Below, one piece after another: positions 34,871 through 44,860 of a stretch of 64,000 nucleotides of DNA (positions within the stretch are counted from its first letter, which is position 1; each line of letters opens with the position of its first letter). This DNA is from SHAN690 sp041391765. Its GTDB lineage: Bacteria; Bacteroidota; Bacteroidia; Flavobacteriales_G; Salibacteraceae. Under the pieces are notes generated by a model, which saw only the letters and a program-made list of their open reading frames with translations, searched no databases and was not told where the DNA came from. Both the position numbers and the translations under genes were made by a program. Location of the stretch: contig JAWKNJ010000023.1 of NCBI GenBank assembly GCA_041391765.1, positions 40,909 through 104,908 of the forward strand. Reading direction: 5' to 3'.

Positions 34871-35599
34871 GTGAACCTTTGTATTGATATAGGAAATACG
34901 CGAATTAAGGCTGGATTATTTGAAAACAATTCACTCGAAAAGATTTTCATTTCCGAGTCACTCATTTCGAATAGTTTGGTTCGTGAATGGACAAAAAATG
35001 CACCAGTAGACCGAATTATCCTAAGCACTGTCCGCACAATAGATGCCAGCATAATTGGAGAATTAAAAACGGAATTCACGGTACTAATCCTTGATCAGAA
35101 CACTTCATTGCCTGTAACTATTCAATACGAAACACGTGACACACTTGGTTTGGATAGAATTTGCGCTGCCGTGGCAGCTCATGATATGTTTCCGCATTTA
35201 CCGGTTTTGGCAATTGATGCTGGGACTTGCATCACTTATGAGTTGATTGATCATGAAGGAAATTATCTAGGTGGAGCAATATCTCCAGGAATCAAAATGA
35301 GAGCGAAATCATTAAACGCGTTCACGAGTAAGCTACCGCTGATTGAACTTAAAGGGGAAAAAGTTGAATTGGGCACTACTACTGAATCTTCGCTTCAGAT
35401 GGGGATTGTGGATGCAACGCGATTTGAAATGAAAGGCTTCATCACCCATTTCCGAAGGCGATTTGAAAATCTTAAGGTAATCTTAACGGGTGGAGATTCG
35501 GGCTTTTTTGAGCAAGACGTTGAAAATGCCATTTTTGCAGCCCCAAATCTTGTGCTCCAAGGATTAAACTCAATTCTGCTTTACAACAAGCCCGCTTAA
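34871..35599 (+). CDS. coaX: Type III pantothenate kinase CoaX
   Basis: CoaX phosphorylates pantothenate, the first step of coenzyme A synthesis. The 242-aa product shows the ATP-binding strand DIGNTRIKAG at residues 6-15, the LGLDRICAAVAA segment, and IDAGTCITYELID followed by GGAISPGI, all typical of type III (BAF-like) kinases. The start is GTG 34871. The TAA overlaps the ATG of the next gene (TAATG), so the two are translationally coupled. Confidence 0.95.
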   Translation: MNLCIDIGNTRIKAGLFENNSLEKIFISESLISNSLVREWTKNAPVDRIILSTVRTIDASIIGELKTEFTVLILDQNTSLPVTIQYETRDTLGLDRICAAVAAHDMFPHLPVLAIDAGTCITYELIDHEGNYLGGAISPGIKMRAKSLNAFTSKLPLIELKGEKVELGTTTESSLQMGIVDATRFEMKGFITHFRRRFENLKVILTGGDSGFFEQDVENAIFAAPNLVLQGLNSILLYNKPA

Positions 35600-36969
35600 T
35601 GAAGCAACTTATTGCTTTTACCATAATAACTATTGTGACTGCGCATTCTTTTGCGCAAAAAGGCACACTAACTCCGTATTCGATTTACGGTCTTGGAGAT
35701 CCTACTAGAAGCCAAACTACTGCAATAGCGTCAATGGGTGGAGCCAATCTTGCGGTCGTCAGCACCACAGGAATAAACAGCACCAATCCAGCGACATATT
35801 CTGATATTAAACGCCCATCTTTTAATCTGGATTTGAAAAATGAGGTACTAACCTTGAGTAATTCCTCAAACAGCCAAAGCAGCAATGCCTTTGCAATTCA
35901 AAACTTCTCTTTCGCATTTCCCATCATTAATAATTTCAAGAAATTTAAGCGCAGGGCTGGTTTAAGTTTCGGAGTTACGCCATTAACTGCAGCAGGTTAT
36001 GATCTCTCCTATACCAGCAGCGTGAACGGTTTGGGTGAGGTTGACTATTTGTTTTTTGGTGAGGGGGGGATAAACTCTGCTCAACTTGGTGGCTCATTCG
36101 ATTTGGTCGCCAATAAGAGCAGAACCAATGTTCTCAGCATTGGCGCTAACGCAAATTACATTTTTGGTCAGATCAGTAGAAACAGAGCAACTCAAGTGGA
36201 CGTGAGAGCTGGTGCAAGCAACGTTTACCGCCAATCCTATTTAGAGCTAAGCGACTTTGATTTAAGCGGTGGCCTTCTCTTCAAGCATGTCGATACTTTA
36301 TCAGTGAGCAAGAAGAATGCGGATGGGACAAAATACACAGATGAAGTACCCTTCATGTACTCTATTGGAGCATATATCCGGCCTTCTCGCCAGGTGACCG
36401 CCTCAGTGCATGAATATGGCTTTACATTCTCAGATACGGTGACAAACCCCAGCCCAATAGATACGGTGCAATCCCATAGCGCTCACGAAAAACTTTCTAC
36501 TCCAATATCAGCTGGTATCGGATTCAGTTTCAATGTAGCCAATAAATGGACAATTGCAGCTGATCTAGTGCATACGCAATGGTCCACTCTGAGTTTGGGA
36601 GGTAAAAATTATGCTTTGAACAATCTCACGAGGTTGTCCTTGGGTACTGAGTTATTGCCTAAGGTGGATATCAAGGACGCAGATGGCAAGTATCTAAAGA
36701 CGGTTCGTTATAGGGCAGGATTCAGTTTTGAATTAAGTCCATTTAACGTTGGTGGTGTTCAACCCATTCGTTATGGCATCAATTTTGGCTTGGGTTTCCC
36801 GCTAACGGCTGCTTCATTATCAAATTCCATGTTCAACATCGGATTTGAAGCGGCCAGAAGACAAGCGGCTGGTTACAGCTTAACGGAAAACTATATGAAC
36901 ATTTATGCAGGAATTGTGATCACTCCGCATGTGTACGATCAGTGGTTTGCTAAAAGAAAATATGATTGA
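35599..36969 (+). CDS. Outer-membrane beta-barrel protein, FadL/OmpP1-like
   Basis: A 456-aa product with a signal peptide (AFTIITIVTAHSFAQ). The start of the mature part (TPYSIYGLGDPTRSQTTAIASMGGANLAVV) and the segment NSTNPATYSDI resemble the N-terminal region of FadL-like outer-membrane transporters, and the rest alternates as beta strands. The substrate is unknown. It is coupled to coaX (TAATG) and followed by a TPR protein and an LptC-like protein, as I recall from other Flavobacteriales, which suggests an envelope operon. Confidence 0.65.
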   Translation: MKQLIAFTIITIVTAHSFAQKGTLTPYSIYGLGDPTRSQTTAIASMGGANLAVVSTTGINSTNPATYSDIKRPSFNLDLKNEVLTLSNSSNSQSSNAFAIQNFSFAFPIINNFKKFKRRAGLSFGVTPLTAAGYDLSYTSSVNGLGEVDYLFFGEGGINSAQLGGSFDLVANKSRTNVLSIGANANYIFGQISRNRATQVDVRAGASNVYRQSYLELSDFDLSGGLLFKHVDTLSVSKKNADGTKYTDEVPFMYSIGAYIRPSRQVTASVHEYGFTFSDTVTNPSPIDTVQSHSAHEKLSTPISAGIGFSFNVANKWTIAADLVHTQWSTLSLGGKNYALNNLTRLSLGTELLPKVDIKDADGKYLKTVRYRAGFSFELSPFNVGGVQPIRYGINFGLGFPLTAASLSNSMFNIGFEAARRQAAGYSLTENYMNIYAGIVITPHVYDQWFAKRKYD

Positions 36970-36985
36970 TCCTAAATAGTAAGAA

Positions 36986-38296
36986 ATGAAAAGAAGTGCA
37001 ATTGGAATTTTAGTCGTTTTACTCCTCAGCTTGAGCTCACAGGCTCAACAAATAAGAACTTATACATCAAATGATGAAGACAGCATCGCATGCATTACTG
37101 CTCTTTCACTTTACATAGAATTTTTCAAGCAAGAGAACTATGCCGATGCCATGAACGGTTGGCGACAGGCCACTGCAATCTGCCCTAGATCAACCGAATC
37201 GATTTGGATCAATGGCACCAAGCTTTACACTGAATTGATCGACAAAGAGCAAGACGAAACCAAAAAGGATAAATTGATCGACACCCTGGAATGGTGTTAT
37301 GATCAACGTATCAAATATTTTGGGAACGAAGGATATGTGCTCGGAAGAAAGGGCTCTGACATGGTAAAGTACAGAAGCAGTAAGCCAAAAGAAGCCTTTG
37401 ATGTATTGAGCAAGTCATTCGAATTACAAAAAATGGAAATGGAGGCCGGAGCGCTTATCTATTACTACAAGAGCGCCTATGACATGTATCGAAAGAAGAT
37501 GGCAGACAAATCGTTGCTATTTGACATCTACGGTCCTTGTAGCGATGTCGTTGATCAAAACAAAGCCGGCACCTATGGGGCACAATATGTCAAGGCTCAA
37601 GAAAACATTGACAAGATGTTTAGTACCGTTGCCGAGTGTCCAGACTTGGTTGAAATATACGGTCCAAAATTTCAGGCTACACCAAAAGATGAGAAGCTAC
37701 TTCGTCAGATTTTGAAATTGTTCGACAAGCGTGATTGCACAAACGAAGACCTTTATCAGAAAGCTGCGGTCAATCTTTATGACATCGATCCAAGTTCTGA
37801 TGCAGCATATGCTATTGCGAATGGATATGCTAAAAAGGAGAACTATTCTGAGGCTTTGAATTTCTATCAGAAAGCTGCGGATCAGGCAACCGACAATGAA
37901 ATGAAAGTGAAGGCCTTGACAAAAGCCGGTAACACGGCACTGTTGGTTAAGCAATTTGCAAAAGCACGAAGCATAGCCAATGACATTCTTAAGGTTAACC
38001 CAAATAGTGGGGATGCTTACATCATGATTGGTGACTCATACATGGGAGGAAGAAAAGAGTGCGGGGGCTTGAACGAATGTGAAGATCGCGCAGCGTTTTG
38101 GGCAGCCTATGACAAATACGCGAGAGCTAAATCGGTTGACGACAGTGTTGCCGAAGAAGCGAACAAAAGAATGTCCACTGCCAAAGAGCAATTCCCCAAG
38201 AAGGAAGACTGCTTCTTTTATGGAAAGAACGAAGGTTCATCCTACTCTGTTGGCTGCTGGATCGGTGAGTCAACCACTGTAAGAACACGTGATTAA
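36986..38296 (+). CDS. Exported tetratricopeptide-repeat protein
   Basis: A 436-aa protein with a signal peptide (GILVVLLLSLSSQAQQ). It contains helical repeats recognisable as TPR: about residues 275-310 (AYAIANGYAKKENYSEALNFYQKAADQA) and about 315-355 (ALLVKQFAKARSIANDILKVNPNSGDAYIMIG). The N-terminal third has further helical pairs (YADAMNGWRQATAICP). The cysteines near the C-terminus (ECGGLNECEDR) may form disulfides. Probably a periplasmic scaffold; partner unknown. The 3' end overlaps the next start by 8 bases. Confidence 0.8.
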   Translation: MKRSAIGILVVLLLSLSSQAQQIRTYTSNDEDSIACITALSLYIEFFKQENYADAMNGWRQATAICPRSTESIWINGTKLYTELIDKEQDETKKDKLIDTLEWCYDQRIKYFGNEGYVLGRKGSDMVKYRSSKPKEAFDVLSKSFELQKMEMEAGALIYYYKSAYDMYRKKMADKSLLFDIYGPCSDVVDQNKAGTYGAQYVKAQENIDKMFSTVAECPDLVEIYGPKFQATPKDEKLLRQILKLFDKRDCTNEDLYQKAAVNLYDIDPSSDAAYAIANGYAKKENYSEALNFYQKAADQATDNEMKVKALTKAGNTALLVKQFAKARSIANDILKVNPNSGDAYIMIGDSYMGGRKECGGLNECEDRAAFWAAYDKYARAKSVDDSVAEEANKRMSTAKEQFPKKEDCFFYGKNEGSSYSVGCWIGESTTVRTRD

Positions 38297-38852
38297 ACCC
38301 TACCAGAAATTTGGATTATTCATCCCTATAATCGCGGTTATAGGGATGTTTTTTTCAGGTTGTGAAAACGACTTGAGTGAAGTCAATCGGCTTACATACT
38401 ATGAAAAGCTTCCTGTCCAAACGATCAAGAATAGCTTCATTACATACACAGATTCAGCTGTCACTCAATTTACGGTTGAAGCCGGTCAAATAGATCGCTA
38501 TCCAAGTGAGGAAGATCCAATAGATGAGTTTAGCAATGGGGTGCACCTCATCACATTTGACAAAAAAGGTGAATTCGAAAGTGAAATCATCGCAGAGAAT
38601 GCGACTAATCACCTAAGCACCAAAATCATGATAGCTCGTGATAGTGTAGTTCTTAGAAATGCGGAAGGAAAAATGTTGGAAACAGAGCTCCTAACCTGGG
38701 ATGATAACACTGGGAAGATTTTTACTGATAAATTCGTCAAAATCACTACACCAACTGAGATACTTTACGGAGATGGTCTCACGGCCGAACAAGACTTTTC
38801 ATCCTATGAGATCTTAAACATCAAGGGGAGAATAAAAGTAGATAGCGAATAA
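38289..38852 (+). CDS. lptC: LptC-like LPS-export lipoprotein
   Basis: A 187-aa protein beginning at GTG 38289 with a lipoprotein-like signal (AVIGMFFSGCEND), then the LptC-type beta-jelly-roll pattern: VQTIKNSFITYTDSA, KGEFESEIIAENATNH, RDSVVLRNAEGKMLETELLTWD, IFTDKFVKITTPTEILYGDGL. LptC helps carry lipopolysaccharide from the inner-membrane LptBFG complex across the periplasm. Flavobacterial LptC proteins are often lipoproteins. The start overlaps the TPR gene. Confidence 0.85.
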   Translation: MIKPYQKFGLFIPIIAVIGMFFSGCENDLSEVNRLTYYEKLPVQTIKNSFITYTDSAVTQFTVEAGQIDRYPSEEDPIDEFSNGVHLITFDKKGEFESEIIAENATNHLSTKIMIARDSVVLRNAEGKMLETELLTWDDNTGKIFTDKFVKITTPTEILYGDGLTAEQDFSSYEILNIKGRIKVDSE

Positions 38853-38883
38853 TTAGGAACTGATGAATCAGTATCACAATATC

Positions 38884-39063
38884 ATGGAAAAGTTTTGGTT
38901 GGTTATTGCCATCCTCAGTTTCGTTTATGCAGTTTATATGATCGGCAAGCAAGGGCTGAGTGAATCAATCATCTATTTGATATTTCCACTCGTTGCTGGC
39001 GCCCTGTTTTACATGAGATACTTCATGCGCAAGCGCTTTGAAAAAGGGCAGGATGATGAGTAA
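38884..39063 (+). CDS. Small membrane protein
   Basis: A 59-aa protein starting at ATG 38884 (an ATG at 38863 is also in frame). Two membrane segments (WLVIAILSFVYAVYMIG and SIIYLIFPLVAGALFYM) are joined by a short polar loop (KQGLSES), and the tail is charged (RKRFEKGQDDE). No characterised family. It lies between the LptC-like gene and the CNNM protein gene in the same direction; I recall similar small proteins at this place in related genomes. Confidence 0.7.
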   Translation: MEKFWLVIAILSFVYAVYMIGKQGLSESIIYLIFPLVAGALFYMRYFMRKRFEKGQDDE

Positions 39064-39099
39064 TGGCATGAATGCCATATTTTTGAATTGACCACAACA

Positions 39100-40398
39100 A
39101 TGGACGACCCGTCATCCTTATTAATTCTTCTTTCAATTATCGCCACTCTGGTTCTATCCGCTTTTTTCAGCGGCATGGAAATCGCATTCGTTTCTAGCAA
39201 TAAATTGAAAATTGAATTGGACAAAAAGCTGGGCTTGCTTCCGGCTAAGGTCTATTCCTATTTCAGCAAGCATCAGAGCAAGTTCATCAGCACCTTGCTT
39301 TTAGGCAATAACATTGCACTGGTAGTTTATGGTATTTTCATGGCTTCATTGCTGGAAAACCCTCTCCGAAGGGTTCTGACTTTCCTCCCGGATGAAAGCA
39401 TAACAAGCATAGTGGTGCTTTTGATCCAAACCCTAATTTCTACACTAGTGATTCTTGTTTTTGCCGAGTTCCTGCCAAAGGTGATTTTTCGTATTAATCC
39501 GAATCGTAAGCTCGAATTGTTCACCCTTCCGGTGCTAATAATTTGTGCCCCGCTCTACTCGTTGGTCTGGCTTACATTCACTTTTGTCGGCTACCTTGTA
39601 AGATTAGCTTCGGTGGAGTTTCAAGAGAGTGAGTACTCGTTTGGGCGTATTGACTTAGACCACTATGTCAGGGAAGCTGCCTCATCGCAATCCGAAGAGA
39701 GCGATTTAGAAAATGAACTTCAGATCTTTCAAAATGCACTCGACTTTTCAAGCATCAAAGCGCGCGAATGCATGATTCCACGGAACGAAATAGAAGCGTT
39801 GGACTTTGAAGATAGCATTGAAGAATTGAGAACCAACTTTATCGAAACTGGATACTCTAAAATCCTGATTTACAAGGAAAATATTGACAATGTTATCGGA
39901 TATGTGCACTCATTCGAGCTCTTTCAAAAACCGCAAGCGATTAAGAACATACTCCGACCGCTGGCAATTGTTCCTGAAACAACCACCGCAGACAAGGTTT
40001 TAAAAACCTTAATTGAACAAAAAAAGAACGTTGCGCTCGTAGTTGACGAGTACGGAGGAACATCAGGAATGTTGACATTGGAAGACATTGTTGAAGAAAT
40101 TTTCGGTGAAATTGAAGACGAGCACGACCAAGAAGAACTGGTGGAAGTACAGCTGAGCGCCAATGAATATTTACTATCTGCTCGATTGGAAATTGATTAC
40201 CTGAATGACGAGTACGATCTAAAACTACCTGAAAACGAGGACTATGAGACCCTTGCCGGTTTGATTATTTATGAAAATGAGGATCTTCCGGAAGAAGGCG
40301 ATGAGATTAATATTGGAGGCTACACATTGGAAATAAAGAAGGTGAGTGACAATAAAATTGACGAAGTTGTTCTACGTCCCTCAGAAAGTGCAGATTAG
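39100..40398 (+). CDS. CNNM/CorC (hemolysin C-like) family protein
   Basis: A 432-aa protein in the standard order: a CNNM transmembrane domain of four hydrophobic segments (about 5-165, with the typical AFFSGMEIAF), two CBS domains (about 190-310, with MIPRNEIEALD and ALVVDEYGGTSGMLTLEDIVEEI), and a C-terminal CorC/HlyC domain. Members are implicated in Mg/Co efflux or transport regulation. ATG 39100 is preferred over a TTG at 39088. It follows the LptC-like block. Confidence 0.92.
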   Translation: MDDPSSLLILLSIIATLVLSAFFSGMEIAFVSSNKLKIELDKKLGLLPAKVYSYFSKHQSKFISTLLLGNNIALVVYGIFMASLLENPLRRVLTFLPDESITSIVVLLIQTLISTLVILVFAEFLPKVIFRINPNRKLELFTLPVLIICAPLYSLVWLTFTFVGYLVRLASVEFQESEYSFGRIDLDHYVREAASSQSEESDLENELQIFQNALDFSSIKARECMIPRNEIEALDFEDSIEELRTNFIETGYSKILIYKENIDNVIGYVHSFELFQKPQAIKNILRPLAIVPETTTADKVLKTLIEQKKNVALVVDEYGGTSGMLTLEDIVEEIFGEIEDEHDQEELVEVQLSANEYLLSARLEIDYLNDEYDLKLPENEDYETLAGLIIYENEDLPEEGDEINIGGYTLEIKKVSDNKIDEVVLRPSESAD

Positions 40399-40458
40399 CG
40401 CACATCATTCCATATCAAGATGTATTTTCGCGTCCCATTTTTAAAAAGCTAGGTATTC

Positions 40459-42591
40459 ATGGCAGTTATTGGTTCTATTAGAAAGCAGTCAGGTCTGTTG
40501 ATTGTGTTGATTGGTTTAGCAATGGTTTTGTTCCTTCTCGGAGACTTGTTTAGCGGAGGTGGAAGCTTCTTTAATCAACGTGAAGCAGTCATCGGCATCA
40601 TTGCAGGTGAAAAAATCGATCAAATCGAATACGAAACTTTGGTTCAGGATGCTATTGATAAGCAGTTCGGAGCAGAAGGGCCAACAGAATCAGCTAAGCA
40701 ATCCATTCGTGAGAGGATATGGCAGAAAATGATCGATGAGCGAGTGCTTCAAAAGGAATATGATAATTTGGGCATAACTGTAAGTCCAGATGAATTGCTA
40801 GATCAAGTAAAAACAACCCAACCTGGTAGTATTCTCTACCAGTATTTCACTAACCCACAAACAGGGCAAATTATTGAACAATTCCGTAATCCACAAACCG
40901 GAGGACTTGACGCAAATAAAGTTTTGGGCGCTATTCAAAACCTTCTCAATAGTGAGAACGCATCAGACTGGCTTCCAATCGAAGAGGCTATTAAAGAAGA
41001 TGTTGCCATGACCAAATATCGGAGCCTGATTGGAAAAGGATTATATGCATCCACGCAAGAGGCTAAAGCAAGTTTTGCAGAAAAATCAGCCATGGCAACT
41101 GTCAGCTATGTATTGAAAGAATTTAATTCTATTCCTGCCGATAAGGTTGAAGTCACAGAACAGGACCTTAAAGCATATTATGAGGAGCATAAGAATGAAG
41201 ATCTGTACCAAATTGACAGCGAAACGCGCAGCTTAAAATTCGTTTCATTTCCATTGATTCCATCTCCTGAAGACTTAAATGAGTTGAAAATTGAAATGGA
41301 AAAAATAAAAACCGGATTTGTTGCCGACTCTAACGATACCGCATTCGTATCTGAAAACAGCGATAGCAAACCTGAAAACCTGATTACATTCTACAAGGAA
41401 AACACTCTTCCTATAGAAATTAAAGAAGCCGTGATGAATGGCAGTATTGGTGATGTATTTGGACCATACAACCTAGGAGGCTCGTTTGCCGTTTCTAAGT
41501 TGACGGAAATAAAACTTAGTCCCGATTCAGTTGAAGCCAGTCATATTCTTATATCAGTCCAAAACGGAGATACCAATATGATCAGTGATGCTAAATCGAA
41601 GCTTGACTCGCTAAAAAGTGTCGCTAAATCAAAAAACAACTTTGCTGAACTAGCCAAAGAATTCTCTGAAGATCTGGGCTCTGGTGAAAATGGAGGAGAA
41701 CTTGGTTGGTTTACGAGAGGCCGAATGGTACCTCCGTTTGAGAAGGCATGTTTTGAAGGCGAAATAGGCGATATGCCGATTGTTGTTTCTCAATTTGGAG
41801 TGCATTTAATCAACATCACCAATCAAACCGCTGATAAGAAAAGCTATTTGCTTGCGACAGTTGATAGGATTATTGAACCATCAAAGGCCACATCCGATGC
41901 AATTTATCGTGACGCAAGTAAGTTCGCAGTCGAAAATAATACCTTAGACAAATTTGATCATGCGGGTGCCGAACGTGGAATTATTGAACCAATAGACGAC
42001 TTAAGGCTTGAAGAAGATAATATCCCTCAGATAGGCCCAAATTCAAAGGAAATTATCCGGTGGGCTTTCGATAATGAATTAGGAACGGTTTCTAATCCAT
42101 TTGAGCTTGATGATAAAATCGTGGTCTGCGCCATAACTAACATTAGACCGGAGGGAACTCTAGACTTTGATCAAGCCAAAATTATTATGCAACCAGAGGT
42201 TATCAAAAAGAAAAAGGCAGATATGATGATAGACCAGCTTGGTTCTTATTCTAGTTTGGATGATGCAGCGTCCAAGTTCAGCACTCCGGTCGCTCAGTTG
42301 GACGACATCCGATTCAGTGATAATAACCTTAAGGGTGGAATTGGCCGAGAACCAAAAGTTGTTGGAACTGCTTTCGGACTTTCTGAAAATTCGACTTCGA
42401 AGCCAATAATTGGAAACAGAGGGGTATTTGTAATAAGAATTGATCATATTGCCCCAGCTCAAGAAAGCTCTGATTTAACGAATGAGAAAAAGATGGTTTC
42501 AAACAATGCAGCAGCGCGCGCTGAAAGATCAGCATACGATGCGGTTAAGAAAACCGTTGGAGTTGAAGACCTGAGAAACAGGTTTTACTAG
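40459..42591 (+). CDS. PpiD-like membrane-anchored peptidyl-prolyl isomerase/foldase
   Basis: A 710-aa periplasmic protein anchored by one N-terminal membrane segment (about 12-29, LLIVLIGLAMVLFLLG). A SurA-N-like chaperone part follows, and a parvulin domain at about 355-455 (EASHILIS ... AELAKEFSEDLGSGENGGELGWF). It should help fold exported proteins at the inner membrane. Length and order match Bacteroidota PpiD-like proteins. Its stop overlaps the stop of the converging hydrolase gene (42588-42591). Confidence 0.92.
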   Translation: MAVIGSIRKQSGLLIVLIGLAMVLFLLGDLFSGGGSFFNQREAVIGIIAGEKIDQIEYETLVQDAIDKQFGAEGPTESAKQSIRERIWQKMIDERVLQKEYDNLGITVSPDELLDQVKTTQPGSILYQYFTNPQTGQIIEQFRNPQTGGLDANKVLGAIQNLLNSENASDWLPIEEAIKEDVAMTKYRSLIGKGLYASTQEAKASFAEKSAMATVSYVLKEFNSIPADKVEVTEQDLKAYYEEHKNEDLYQIDSETRSLKFVSFPLIPSPEDLNELKIEMEKIKTGFVADSNDTAFVSENSDSKPENLITFYKENTLPIEIKEAVMNGSIGDVFGPYNLGGSFAVSKLTEIKLSPDSVEASHILISVQNGDTNMISDAKSKLDSLKSVAKSKNNFAELAKEFSEDLGSGENGGELGWFTRGRMVPPFEKACFEGEIGDMPIVVSQFGVHLINITNQTADKKSYLLATVDRIIEPSKATSDAIYRDASKFAVENNTLDKFDHAGAERGIIEPIDDLRLEEDNIPQIGPNSKEIIRWAFDNELGTVSNPFELDDKIVVCAITNIRPEGTLDFDQAKIIMQPEVIKKKKADMMIDQLGSYSSLDDAASKFSTPVAQLDDIRFSDNNLKGGIGREPKVVGTAFGLSENSTSKPIIGNRGVFVIRIDHIAPAQESSDLTNEKKMVSNNAAARAERSAYDAVKKTVGVEDLRNRFY

Positions 42592-43349
42592 TCGGCTAGA
42601 AATTCACAAATAATTGCAGAAAATTCGTGTGGCTTTTCAGCGTGAAGCCAATGTCCTGCGCCTTCAATGGTGGCAAGTAAAGCATTCGGAAAGATCACTT
42701 TGATATCTACCCAATCTGAATCAGATATGTAATTTGAGTTTCCGCCACGAACAAAGAGAGTCTCTCCATCGAATTCTAATTCATCCGTAGCTTCACCAAC
42801 GTTTTCTAGGTTCTGTTGCAAGGCTTTTATATTAAATCTCCAGTCAAAACTCGCAAGGTCAGGGTGATAGAGGCTTTTCATAAGAAACTGTCTCACTCCT
42901 GGCTCAGGAATGTGCTCCGCTAGATATGGCTCAGCATCCGTACGCTTCTCAAGACTTGCCAGAGGAACAGCGTTTAATGCTGCGAATATTTTATCATGGT
43001 GGATCGGATAATATCTAGGTGCTATATCGGCAACGATTAGCTTATGCACTTGATCTGGATGGTGTTGTGCAAACTTCATTGCCACTTTTCCACCCATGGA
43101 GTGGCCCAAAAGGTGAACTCGCTCTATTTTCAGAAAATCCAATAATTCAACTAAGTCTTCGACCATGACCTCATAATTATGCTCATGACTATGAGGTGAA
43201 TGACCATGGTTTCGCTGATCGACAATAATCACCCTGTAATTATTCTCTAACATCTTCGCTTGAGCTTGCCAATTGTCTAGCATTCCAAGGAAACCATGCA
43301 GAATAATCAAGGGCTCTCCTTCACCGAATGATTTATAGTTCAGCATCAT
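42588..43349 (-). CDS. Alpha/beta hydrolase
   Basis: A 253-aa alpha/beta hydrolase with an HGF oxyanion segment (residues 18-20), nucleophile S84 in GHSMGG, and a late catalytic histidine in GAGHWLHAEKP. The sequence looks like the YbfF/esterase group (RNHGHSPHSHEHNYE). The substrate is unknown. The start overlaps the pdxJ stop (ATGA), so the two genes are coupled. Confidence 0.9.
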   Translation of the reverse strand: MMLNYKSFGEGEPLIILHGFLGMLDNWQAQAKMLENNYRVIIVDQRNHGHSPHSHEHNYEVMVEDLVELLDFLKIERVHLLGHSMGGKVAMKFAQHHPDQVHKLIVADIAPRYYPIHHDKIFAALNAVPLASLEKRTDAEPYLAEHIPEPGVRQFLMKSLYHPDLASFDWRFNIKALQQNLENVGEATDELEFDGETLFVRGGNSNYISDSDWVDIKVIFPNALLATIEGAGHWLHAEKPHEFSAIICEFLAD

Positions 43350-44059
43350 GCTAGTTTAGATAAATACATCTGAACCGTGTTTTCCAACCCAAAATATAAA
43401 GCATCTGATATTAGAGCGTGCCCTATGGACACCTCATGCAATGCCGGAAGCGATTTTCGAAAGAATGCGAGATTCTCCAGGCTCAAATCATGACCCGCGT
43501 TGACTCCAAGTCCCAATGAAACCGCAAGCTTGGCAGCACTTGCGAATGGTTTCACTGCCCTTTGTCGATTCTCGGAATAATTCTCAGCATATGGCCCGGT
43601 GTAAAGCTCAACGCGATCAGCACCAACTTCGACAGCTCCGCGAATCATCGTATCCACGGGTTCAACGAATATCGAAGTCCTTATCCCCGCTGAACTCAGC
43701 CTCACCAGCACTTCTTTCAATTCGGATCTTTTACGCACGGTATCCCATCCTGCATTACTAGTTAACACATTTGGAGGGTCTGGCACCAATGTAGCCTGAG
43801 TTGGCTTAACCTCCAAGACCAAGTCCATCCACTCCTTACTAGGATAACCTTCAATATTGAATTCTGCACTTAGCTCAGTAGCCAAGGCGCGCACGTCCGA
43901 AAAACGAATATGTCGCTCGTCAGGCCTGGGATGCACTGTAATTCCATGAGCGCCATACGCCTCAATATCCAAAGCGGCTTTCAACACATTGGGCATATCA
44001 CCACCACGGGCATTGCGGATAGTCGCTATTTTGTTAATGTTTACACTCAGCTTCGTCAT
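43346..44059 (-). CDS. pdxJ: Pyridoxine 5'-phosphate synthase PdxJ
   Basis: PdxJ condenses 1-deoxyxylulose 5-phosphate with 3-amino-2-oxopropyl phosphate to give pyridoxine 5'-phosphate. The 237-aa length, the NINKIATIRNARGG start, the HPRPDERHI segment, the VPDPPNVLTSNAGWD stretch and the VNAGHDLSLEN segment fit the family. It shares DXP with the MEP route that IspG also belongs to. It is the first gene of a short operon with the hydrolase. Confidence 0.96.
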   Translation of the reverse strand: MTKLSVNINKIATIRNARGGDMPNVLKAALDIEAYGAHGITVHPRPDERHIRFSDVRALATELSAEFNIEGYPSKEWMDLVLEVKPTQATLVPDPPNVLTSNAGWDTVRKRSELKEVLVRLSSAGIRTSIFVEPVDTMIRGAVEVGADRVELYTGPYAENYSENRQRAVKPFASAAKLAVSLGLGVNAGHDLSLENLAFFRKSLPALHEVSIGHALISDALYFGLENTVQMYLSKLA

Positions 44060-44136
44060 TTAATCTAAAGTTGATGAACCATTCACCGTTACCGCATGTT
44101 CGCTAATTACGGTCAATTCGAACTGAAAAAATCGTG

Positions 44137-44144
44137 TAGGTTTG
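44137..44144 (+). promoter_or_regulatory. Candidate -7 promoter element TAGGTTTG
   Basis: Matches TAnnTTTG. It lies 51 bases before the CBS-protein ATG at 44195, and could start the long envelope-block transcript. Confidence 0.4.
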
Positions 44145-44194
44145 CCTGCAAATGAAGCAATTTGAGAGTCTTAAGGGCTTTCAAAAATCAAATT

Positions 44195-44857
44195 ATGTTA
44201 GCCGAAGAACTCATTGTTGACAACATCCCACCCTTGAAACCCACAGACTCAGGTGAAACAGCACTTGAATGGATGGATGAGTTCAAAGTGAATCATTTGA
44301 GTGTTGTGGACAACTTGAATTATCTGGGAGTTATTTCAGAAAGTGACATTTTGGGAATGGCAGACGTTGGTGAAACCATAGGATCGTATAAAGACCTTCT
44401 TAATCCTGTTTTTGTAACTGAAAGTCAGCACATTTTTGAAGTAGTAAAAGTGGTGAACGATCACCTGCTCTCCATTATTCCAGTTCTAAATTCAAATGAG
44501 GAATACACCGGTTCAATAACTATTGCCCAATTAATGAAGATCATTGCTGACATGCCCGTAGCTAACAGTCCTGGTGGCATTATCGTTCTTGAACTAAACA
44601 ATAACGACTATTCGTTGCAAAGTATCGCTGGTATAATAGAGGAAAATGACGCACGCATATTGGGAACATTTATCACCTCACATCCGGACAGCACCAAAAT
44701 GCAGCTGACCATTAAAGTGAACAAAGACGAAATTGGAGCAATTATTAGCTCACTGCAGCGTCACAATTATTCGATCACTTTTTTTAATGATTCAGGAAAA
44801 GCGGAAGACGACCTTCGAGATCGCTTTGATTCATTCATGAACTTCCTCAATTCCTAG
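44195..44857 (+). CDS. CBS-domain protein
   Basis: A 220-aa protein: two CBS motifs in the first half (LEWMDEFKVNHLSVVDNLNYLGVISESDILG and IIPVLNSNEEYTGSITIAQLMKII) and an ACT-like second half (GIIVLELNNNDYSLQSIAGIIEENDARILG). CBS pairs usually bind adenosyl nucleotides; ACT-like domains bind small ligands. ATG 44195 is chosen over a TTG at 44162. It opens the block that includes an Omp85 protein, nadK, uppS and bamA, where I recall it as a conserved neighbour in Bacteroidota. Confidence 0.85.
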   Translation: MLAEELIVDNIPPLKPTDSGETALEWMDEFKVNHLSVVDNLNYLGVISESDILGMADVGETIGSYKDLLNPVFVTESQHIFEVVKVVNDHLLSIIPVLNSNEEYTGSITIAQLMKIIADMPVANSPGGIIVLELNNNDYSLQSIAGIIEENDARILGTFITSHPDSTKMQLTIKVNKDEIGAIISSLQRHNYSITFFNDSGKAEDDLRDRFDSFMNFLNS

Positions 44858-44860
44858 TAG

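Noticed and set aside
39063..39078. Short palindrome ATGGCAT-GA-ATGCCAT before the CNNM gene as a terminator
   Set aside because: The loop is too small, the stem AT-rich, and only a short T-run follows; too weak to call.
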